From positions 1 through 5,080 of the forward strand of contig DBEI01000027.1 in assembly GCA_002294445.1 (NCBI GenBank): a stretch of 5,080 nucleotides of DNA, given 5' to 3'. Below the pieces are notes generated by a model. The model did not search any database and had not been told where the DNA came from. It worked only from the letters and a program-made list of their open reading frames with translations. Shown piece after piece: positions 1 to 4,306 of this stretch. Numbering within the stretch: the first letter of the stretch is position 1; each line of letters begins with the position of its first letter. Position numbers and translations under genes: made by a program. The stretch is from Patescibacteria group bacterium UBA910. GTDB taxonomy: Bacteria; Patescibacteriota; Minisyncoccia; Phycocordibacterales; DATDWN01.

Positions 1-50
1 GGCGCACAATTAAAAAACTCCCTAAAAAGGGAGTTTTTTAATTGTGCGCC
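1..50. terminator. Perfect 23-bp inverted repeat, bidirectional terminator
   Basis: Bases 1-23 are the exact reverse complement of 28-50, with an AAAA loop at 24-27. The core (ACTCCCT/AGGGAGT) is flanked by an A-run on the left and a T-run on the right, so transcripts from either side would form a hairpin followed by a U-tract. This is the classical form of a bidirectional intrinsic terminator between convergent genes. It would stop any read-through from the minus-strand genes here, and possibly a plus-strand gene to the left of the window. The stem extends well past the usual terminator length through AATTGTGCGCC. It begins at base 1, so the palindrome may continue beyond the window. Confidence 0.75.
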
Positions 51-55
51 CAGGA

Positions 56-74
56 GCAAAAGCAAAGCTTTTGC
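56..74. repeat. Perfect 8-bp inverted repeat (hairpin)
   Basis: GCAAAAGC at 56-63 and GCTTTTGC at 67-74 are exact reverse complements separated by AAA. There is no T-run after the stem on either strand, so it does not look like a terminator. It is the second of several hairpins packed into bases 1-173; its role is unknown. Confidence 0.6.
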
Positions 75-87
75 GTCTGGAATCGAA

Positions 88-131
88 CAGATTCGCGGTT
101 TACGCTTGCACCAGCAAGTGTCGCGAATCTG
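88..131. repeat. 10-bp inverted repeat with a nested 7-bp hairpin
   Basis: CAGATTCGCG (88-97) is the exact reverse complement of CGCGAATCTG (122-131). Inside the 24-base loop, 103-109 pairs with 114-120 around an ACCA loop: five Watson-Crick pairs CTTGC/GCAAG, then a G-T wobble and a C-G pair. The two levels together would form a long two-part stem-loop. GATTC at 90-94 can instead pair with GAATC at 80-84, giving a competing small hairpin. No RNA family is recognised. Confidence 0.6.
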
Positions 132-133
132 CG

Positions 134-173
134 TTTTGAATTCTGACGAGTGACGACGCGTCAGAATTCAAAA
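134..173. repeat. Perfect 15-bp inverted repeat, A-tailed stem
   Basis: Bases 134-148 (TTTTGAATTCTGACG) are the exact reverse complement of 159-173, with a 10-base loop at 149-158. Read on either strand the stem starts with T's and ends in A's, the opposite polarity to an intrinsic terminator, so termination is an unlikely role. Each arm carries GAATTC. This could be a structured RNA element, a cruciform-forming site or a protein-binding palindrome; the sequence does not decide between them. Confidence 0.6.
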
Positions 174-266
174 AGATTACCCTGCCATTTGTTTATGCCA
201 ACAAAAACAGTCGAGTCCTAGAGCAAAGGAAATCTCAATTCGACAGAATTTAAATTACTCAATCAA
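174..266. other. Intergenic remainder, no gene seen
   Basis: No credible reading frame, tRNA or other recognised RNA was found between the hairpin cluster and the stop codon of the hydrolase-like gene. The only structure seen is a weak terminator-like element at 203-244, listed separately. Confidence 0.5.
203..244 (-). terminator. Possible weak terminator of the hydrolase-like gene
   Basis: On the minus strand GTCGA (244-240) can pair with TCGAC (214-210). Further short pairings are possible inside, for example GAG with CTC. Three bases after the stem comes a run of five T's (207-203) within TGTTTTTGTT. The position, about 20 bases past the TAG stop at 269-267, is right for a terminator, but the stem is short and interrupted, so the call is tentative. 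Confidence 0.35.
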
Positions 267-671
267 CTAAGACTGAATGTTGTTTAAAATAACATTCCTG
301 TAATTTCTATCTATCTTATGATCTGCCCCAGGTACCACCACCATTCGTACATTTTTACCACACAATGGTTTAAATACTTTTTGTAAAAACTTCTCTTTTT
401 CACCAATGATAAAAATCACCTCTTCTGCCTTATGTTTCCCTAAAGATTCAAATGGTGTTGGAGAACACAATATAAGTTTTTTTATTTTTTTCTTTAAAGC
501 AACATCAAGTGAAAATACCGCTCCAAGAGAAAAACTCACCACTATCTCATGATTTTTTGCAGATGTTGCCTTTCCTGTATTCCAATCAATATCGGCAACA
601 GTAAGATATTTTACTAACGACTTGTAGTGCTTTTTTGTTTCTCCTAACCCAGGGTAAAATATTGCATTCAT
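267..671 (-). CDS. Small alpha/beta-hydrolase-like protein
   Basis: This encodes 134 residues from ATG to TAG. Several features of an alpha/beta-hydrolase core are visible in the expected order. An N-terminal strand runs into YPGLGETKKHY (6-16), resembling the oxyanion-loop HG motif. A nucleophile elbow VVSFSLGA (44-51) has Ser48 where the family has G-x-S-x-G, although the first Gly is Ser46 here. A strand follows at LILCSP (66-71), then VIFIIGEKE (85-93), where Glu93 fits the catalytic-acid position, and VVPGADHKI (112-120), with His118 as the likely catalytic base. At 134 residues it is about half the usual size and has no room for a lid domain. No signal peptide or membrane segment is seen, so it is probably cytoplasmic. 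The substrate is unknown. It follows the tsaE-polA-holA operon on the same strand after 66 bases and appears to have its own promoter. A non-catalytic, hydrolase-derived protein is the main alternative. Confidence 0.65.
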   Translation of the reverse strand: MNAIFYPGLGETKKHYKSLVKYLTVADIDWNTGKATSAKNHEIVVSFSLGAVFSLDVALKKKIKKLILCSPTPFESLGKHKAEEVIFIIGEKEKFLQKVFKPLCGKNVRMVVVPGADHKIDRNYRNVILNNIQS

Positions 672-688
672 ATATGATATTGCATGTT

Positions 689-697
689 ATCCTAACA
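689..697 (-). promoter_or_regulatory. Candidate extended -10 promoter for the hydrolase-like gene
   Basis: The minus strand reads TGTTAGGAT (697-689): an extended -10 TG, one base, then TAGGAT (four of six matches to TATAAT, including the key TA and final T). No good -35 hexamer is visible 16-18 bases upstream, which is tolerated in extended -10 promoters. Initiation about 7 bases downstream would be near 682 and leave a leader of about 11 bases without a Shine-Dalgarno motif. Confidence 0.35.
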
Positions 698-702
698 CAT
701 TA

Positions 703-738
703 CAAAAACACCAGCCACATCACAGTGACTAGTGTTTT
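703..738 (-). terminator. Likely terminator of the tsaE-polA-holA operon
   Basis: The minus-strand RNA from the holA stop codon pairs AAAACACUAG (738-729) with CUGGUGUUUU (714-705), a 10-bp stem with one G-U wobble and a 14-base loop, running into five U's (708-704) within UUUUUGUAAUG. On the plus strand the wobble becomes an A-C mismatch, so the structure is better in the direction that holA is transcribed. The stem begins on the first base of the 67-base region after holA. Confidence 0.6.
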
Positions 739-1451
739 CAGATTTTAAGCACCACCCTCTCCAACAATACCTCCATCTCTCCTTCTCCGTTTCTTACTTT
801 TTCTGTAGCTTCTACGAGCGCACCTGAAATTTCTTTTAACTCTTTTCCTGTAAAGTTTTTTGCAAACTTTCGAGCTTTTGAATCAACAAAAGGAGAAAGC
901 TTTGATTCACTTGCATTTTTTGTATGCAGAGCAAGCATAATATTTTTTACTTGCCAAAAAAGCACGCCACAAATCTCTTCTGGACTGATGCCTTGTCTTA
1001 ATGCTTCTAAATAACCCACCCACAAAGACTTCTTGTCTTTATTACCAAGCGCATCTCCAAGAGCAAAAGTATTAAAAAATTCTTTCTTTTTTTCAGGACG
1101 TGCAAACTCTTGTGTTTTTTCTGCGTGTTTTTCAATTTCCTCTACCACCTTTTTCCCTGGATTATGCTCAATCATCAAAAACACATGTGTGGATTTCTGC
1201 ATAGCTTCTACATTTTCCAACACAAGGTCACGTGACTCTTTGTATTCAAGAAGCCCATCCAGCACTGCAATATATTTCTGATCAAACAAACCTTGGGCAT
1301 TCAAAAGCTCTTGAAATGTAGCCTCACTCCAATTATCTTCTTTGAGTCGAAAGACTTCTGCATCAGGTCGCTTTTTAACTAAAGACGCCAAAAGTGCCTG
1401 GAGTTTCTTGCGAGATTCTATTGTATCTGTGCCGTAAAGAAAATAAAGCAT
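738..1451 (-). CDS. holA: DNA polymerase III delta subunit (clamp-loader wrench)
   Basis: This encodes 237 residues from ATG to TGA. HolA opens the beta sliding clamp and, with delta-prime and gamma/tau, loads it onto primed DNA in the replisome. The assignment rests on overall pattern rather than one motif. The N-terminus MLYFLYGTDT (1-10) starts with the strand and G-x-D/E turn typical of delta. LFDQKYIAVLDG (55-66) matches the conserved 'loser strand' region. THVFLMIE (88-95) is the next core strand. The helical C-terminal part (about 127-237) has the family pattern FALGDAL, GISPEEICGVLFWQVKNIM and a closing run of helices. Like other delta proteins it has no Walker A motif. It is about 100 residues shorter than E. 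coli HolA, mainly in the middle. The ATG lies one base after the polA stop, implying co-transcription and probable translational coupling. No Shine-Dalgarno sequence is visible. Confidence 0.75.
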   Translation of the reverse strand: MLYFLYGTDTIESRKKLQALLASLVKKRPDAEVFRLKEDNWSEATFQELLNAQGLFDQKYIAVLDGLLEYKESRDLVLENVEAMQKSTHVFLMIEHNPGKKVVEEIEKHAEKTQEFARPEKKKEFFNTFALGDALGNKDKKSLWVGYLEALRQGISPEEICGVLFWQVKNIMLALHTKNASESKLSPFVDSKARKFAKNFTGKELKEISGALVEATEKVRNGEGEMEVLLERVVLKI

Positions 1452-1452
1452 G

Positions 1453-3807
1453 TTATATAGAATTCATATGAGACCAATTATCCCCCACTGACGCATTCGC
1501 CACACACACCACCCCACTTGTCTTTTGTGGATCAATCACGTTTTCCATTATGTTCTTGATCACTGGTGCGATTTTGTCTAACACATCTTTTTCTACCTCA
1601 TACACAAGCTCATCATGCACCTGTAAAAGAAGATGCACTTTTGTATCAAGTTTTTCCTTTTTCAAATATTCTTGTACCTGTATCATTGCCAGCTTTATCA
1701 CATCCGCTTCAGTTCCCTGTATTGGTGCATTGATAGCCATGCGTTCTGCTTGTGCTTTCATAAATGGCAGCTTTGAATGTATTTCTGGAAAATATCGTCG
1801 ACGACCAAAAAATGTTTCTGTATATCCTTTTTGTGCAGTATCCCGTTTTACTTGCTCGAGATACTGAGCCAGACCTGAAAATGTATTGAAATATCCGTCC
1901 AAAAACTCTTGAGCCTCTTCTTTATTTACTCCCATATTCGCCCGAAGTGCATTCACTCCCATACCATACATCACACCAAAATTAATAGTTTTTGCATGAC
2001 TTCGCATCGTCTTTGTCACTTCACTTGCTGGCACACCAAACACACGACTCGCCACTTCAGTATGTACATCTTGTCCATTCTTAAAAATCTCGATGAGTTT
2101 TTCGTCTCCCGAAAGGAAAGCTGCGATACGGAGTTCAATCTGCGAATAATCAAATGCCACGAGCACACTACCCTTTTCTGCAACAAATGCAGTACGTATT
2201 TCACGTCCAATATCTGTTTTATTTGGAATATTTTGAAGGTTTGGGTTTGCTGAAGCCATGCGTCCTGTACTTGTGCCATTTTGCAAAAAAGTAGCATGGA
2301 GACGTTCGTGTGCATCTACCATTTGAGGAATGGTATCAATGTACGTTCCCAACAACTTTGCAAGCTCTCGATACTGCAAAACATATCCAGCGATCGGATA
2401 CTCTTCTTTCATTTTTTCTAACTCTGATTCTTTTGTTGAATACCCACCTGAAGCATTCTTTTTTTGCCCTTTTACAGCAATACCCATTTTAGTAAAGAGT
2501 ATTTCACCGAGTTGTTTTGGTGAAGCAATGTTAAATTCTTCACCTGCTTCTTTCCATATTTTAGTCTCGAGTTCCGCGAGAGTTTTGTGGTGTTTTTCTG
2601 AAAGTTTTTTAAGTACATTCACATCAACTTTAATACCCACTTCACACATTTGATTGGTAATAGGTATCAACGGTTTCTCTATTTCCTCCCACACAAACGT
2701 GAGATTCTGATCTTTGATAATGCCTTCAAACACTTTGATTGCATCTGTAATGGTATGTGTCTTTGTATACGAAAGAATATCGTCGATTGTTGGATTTGTT
2801 TTATTTGAATCAATAACCCAAAACAACAAGTTTGCAATTTTTATATCTTCTGGCGATGCTTCTACCTGCTCCGCAGAAACACTAAAAGAAAATGCTTCTG
2901 CAACTTTACTTTTTAAGGCTCTAAAATCTAAATCTGAAAGCAGGTTTGTAACCTTGTCTTGATCCACTCCAGGAATCCACTCTTTTTCAGGTAAGCTAAA
3001 GTGCACCGGTCCATCTCGCCTGATCGTTGCCAACATTTTTGAAAAGAGCGCCTCGTCTTTTCCTCCTTGAATCTTTTCAAGGGTCTTGCCCTTGATCCCT
3101 ACTTTTTCAAATTTCTCTGGATGTTTACTGAGTACTTCATACATATCTTCGATTGATCCAAAGTTTGTAATCAAAATTTCTGCAGTTTTTTCACCAATTC
3201 CTGAAATACCAATAATATTATCGGAAGGGTCTCCTCGAAGACCTTTATAATCTGGCAAAAGCTCTGGCCCAAAACCAAAACGCTCCTTCACTGCATCTTC
3301 ATCATAAATCACCGTATCTTTAATTCCCTTTTTTAAGGTATACACTCGCACCTTAGTACCTGACACAAGCTGAAGTGTATCCATATCTCCAGACGCAATC
3401 ACTACATCCAGATCTTTATTGTTTTTTGTTTGTTCAACAATCGTACCAAGCATATCATCAGCTTCAAAACCTGGAGATGAGTAAATAGGTATATTAAATG
3501 CTGTACAAATATCTTTTGATCGCTCAAGCTGAGCAACTAGTGCAGCATCTGTTTCTTTTCTTCCTGCTTTATATCCATCATATACCTCATGACGCATCGT
3601 TGGCTCAGGCAAGTCGTAACATGCTGCAATATAATCCGGTTTTAATTCTTTAATGAGTTTTAACAACAATGTACAAAAACCATAGAGAGCACCTGTCGGC
3701 TCCCCTTTTGTCGACATAAAGTCTGGAAGTGCATGATATGCACGATGCAAAATAGCGTGAGCATCGAGGAGTACAAGTGTTTTCTTTTGTGTTTCTTTTT
3801 TAGTCAT
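1453..3807 (-). CDS. polA: DNA polymerase I, reduced, lacking a working proofreading domain
   Basis: This encodes 784 residues from ATG to TAA. It would remove RNA primers and fill gaps during lagging-strand synthesis and repair. The 5' nuclease domain (about 10-300) shows LDAHAILHRAYHAL (14-27), RHEVYDGYKAGR (72-83), GFEADD (113-118), SGDMD (139-143) and the helix-hairpin-helix stretch around GLRGDPSDNIIGISGIGEKT (189-208). The polymerase domain (about 375-784) has TGRMASANPNLQNIP (514-528), motif A DYSQIELR (553-560, metal ligand Asp553), the O-helix R602/K606/F610/Y614, and motif C QVHDELVYEV (729-738, Asp732). Phe610 corresponds to E. coli Phe762. Only about 75 residues lie between the two domains, and the D-x-E metal-binding motif of the 3'-5' exonuclease is absent, so proofreading is not expected. 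E. coli Pol I has 928 residues. The gene overlaps the tsaE stop by 8 bases and lies 1 base before holA. Confidence 0.97.
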   Translation of the reverse strand: MTKKETQKKTLVLLDAHAILHRAYHALPDFMSTKGEPTGALYGFCTLLLKLIKELKPDYIAACYDLPEPTMRHEVYDGYKAGRKETDAALVAQLERSKDICTAFNIPIYSSPGFEADDMLGTIVEQTKNNKDLDVVIASGDMDTLQLVSGTKVRVYTLKKGIKDTVIYDEDAVKERFGFGPELLPDYKGLRGDPSDNIIGISGIGEKTAEILITNFGSIEDMYEVLSKHPEKFEKVGIKGKTLEKIQGGKDEALFSKMLATIRRDGPVHFSLPEKEWIPGVDQDKVTNLLSDLDFRALKSKVAEAFSFSVSAEQVEASPEDIKIANLLFWVIDSNKTNPTIDDILSYTKTHTITDAIKVFEGIIKDQNLTFVWEEIEKPLIPITNQMCEVGIKVDVNVLKKLSEKHHKTLAELETKIWKEAGEEFNIASPKQLGEILFTKMGIAVKGQKKNASGGYSTKESELEKMKEEYPIAGYVLQYRELAKLLGTYIDTIPQMVDAHERLHATFLQNGTSTGRMASANPNLQNIPNKTDIGREIRTAFVAEKGSVLVAFDYSQIELRIAAFLSGDEKLIEIFKNGQDVHTEVASRVFGVPASEVTKTMRSHAKTINFGVMYGMGVNALRANMGVNKEEAQEFLDGYFNTFSGLAQYLEQVKRDTAQKGYTETFFGRRRYFPEIHSKLPFMKAQAERMAINAPIQGTEADVIKLAMIQVQEYLKKEKLDTKVHLLLQVHDELVYEVEKDVLDKIAPVIKNIMENVIDPQKTSGVVCVANASVGDNWSHMNSI

Positions 3808-4249
3808 GTATGTATTCTATTGAAACTTCTCGTTCGTTTTCTGATATATGCATAAATTTAATTTTAATATGAGGTGGCATAATTGAATCAATAAGTTCTG
3901 GCCACTCAACAACAATAAGATTATCTTTATTTGAAATAATATCTTTCCACCCGAGACGAAGCATCTCTTCTACTTTTTCAATACGATATGCATCGATATG
4001 AATAAGGTGAGAAAATTTTTGATTACTGAGTGTATATATCTTTTCAATCACAAATGTAGGACTAACCACCGTATCTAAAACACCGAGGGTTTGTGCGATA
4101 CCTTGAGTAAACGATGTCTTTCCTGCACCAAGATCACCATACAGTCCAAGTATTGTTGCTTCATTTTCTTGTGGAGATAAACTAAGCACAAAATCTCGTG
4201 CAAAATCTTGTGTCTCTTTGAGATTGTTGAGTATTTTTTTATCAATCAT
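3800..4249 (-). CDS. tsaE: tRNA t6A biosynthesis ATPase TsaE
   Basis: This encodes 149 residues from ATG to TAA, a normal length for the family. TsaE is the cytoplasmic ATPase that works with TsaB and TsaD to make N6-threonylcarbamoyladenosine at position 37 of ANN-decoding tRNAs. The P-loop GDLGAGKTSF (38-47) is a Walker A motif with Lys44 and Thr45. It is followed by the family's VVSPTFVI (61-68), the HIDAYR motif (84-89) with its conserved Asp, and VVEWPE (113-118), the diagnostic TsaE tryptophan region. It is the first gene of the operon and overlaps polA by 8 bases (ATGACTAA holds the polA start and the tsaE stop). The ATG is the only sensible start, and a good extended -10 element ends just 6 bases before it, which suggests a leaderless message. 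tsaB and tsaD are not in the window. Confidence 0.96.
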   Translation of the reverse strand: MIDKKILNNLKETQDFARDFVLSLSPQENEATILGLYGDLGAGKTSFTQGIAQTLGVLDTVVSPTFVIEKIYTLSNQKFSHLIHIDAYRIEKVEEMLRLGWKDIISNKDNLIVVEWPELIDSIMPPHIKIKFMHISENEREVSIEYIHD

Positions 4250-4255
4250 GAAGCT

Positions 4256-4264
4256 ATTTTAGCA
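4256..4264 (-). promoter_or_regulatory. Extended -10 promoter of tsaE, leaderless spacing
   Basis: The minus strand reads TGCTAAAAT (4264-4256): the extended -10 TG, one spacer base, then TAAAAT, which matches TATAAT at five of six positions. Six bases (AGCTTC) separate it from the ATG, so a standard start site falls on the A of the start codon at 4249. The -35 region would lie in the GC palindrome of the preceding terminator, and no TTGACA-like hexamer is seen there. No Shine-Dalgarno motif precedes the ATG. Confidence 0.55.
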
Positions 4265-4267
4265 TAG

Positions 4268-4294
4268 AAAAAGGCCCGGCGTACGCCGGGCCCC
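4268..4294 (-). terminator. Strong intrinsic terminator after the orphan gene
   Basis: A perfect 20-base palindrome (4273-4292; 18 of its 20 bases are G or C, with a central GTAC) gives an 8-bp hairpin with a 4-base loop on the minus strand. Five T's follow at once (4272-4268). It begins 12 bases past the TAA stop of the upstream gene (4309-4307) and separates that gene from tsaE. Confidence 0.9.
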
Positions 4295-4306
4295 AAAAGG
4301 AACATT

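Noticed and set aside
76..131. Possible tRNA or tmRNA T-arm on the minus strand (CTGTTCGATTCCAG)
   Set aside because: The TTCGATTC resembles a T-loop, but the flanking bases do not form a 5-bp T-stem with a 7-base loop, and no acceptor, anticodon or D arm can be placed around it.
51..180. Integron attC site or CRISPR array
   Set aside because: No RYYYAAC/GTTRRRY core pair was found, and the hairpins have different sequences and no evenly spaced direct repeats or spacers.
275..297. 7-bp inverted repeat GAATGTT/AACATTC at the end of the hydrolase-like gene
   Set aside because: It lies wholly inside the coding region before the stop codon and has no following T-run on the minus strand, so it is not supported as a terminator.
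668..685. Five-codon upstream reading frame (MQYHI) ending on the ATGA start of the hydrolase-like gene
   Set aside because: The predicted transcription start (about 682) lies inside it, so it would not be fully transcribed, and it has no ribosome binding site.
1550..2962. Plus-strand and alternative-frame reading frames opposite polA
   Set aside because: They are Ser/Cys/His/Thr-rich shadows with no family resemblance, lying over a gene with strongly conserved motifs in the minus frame.
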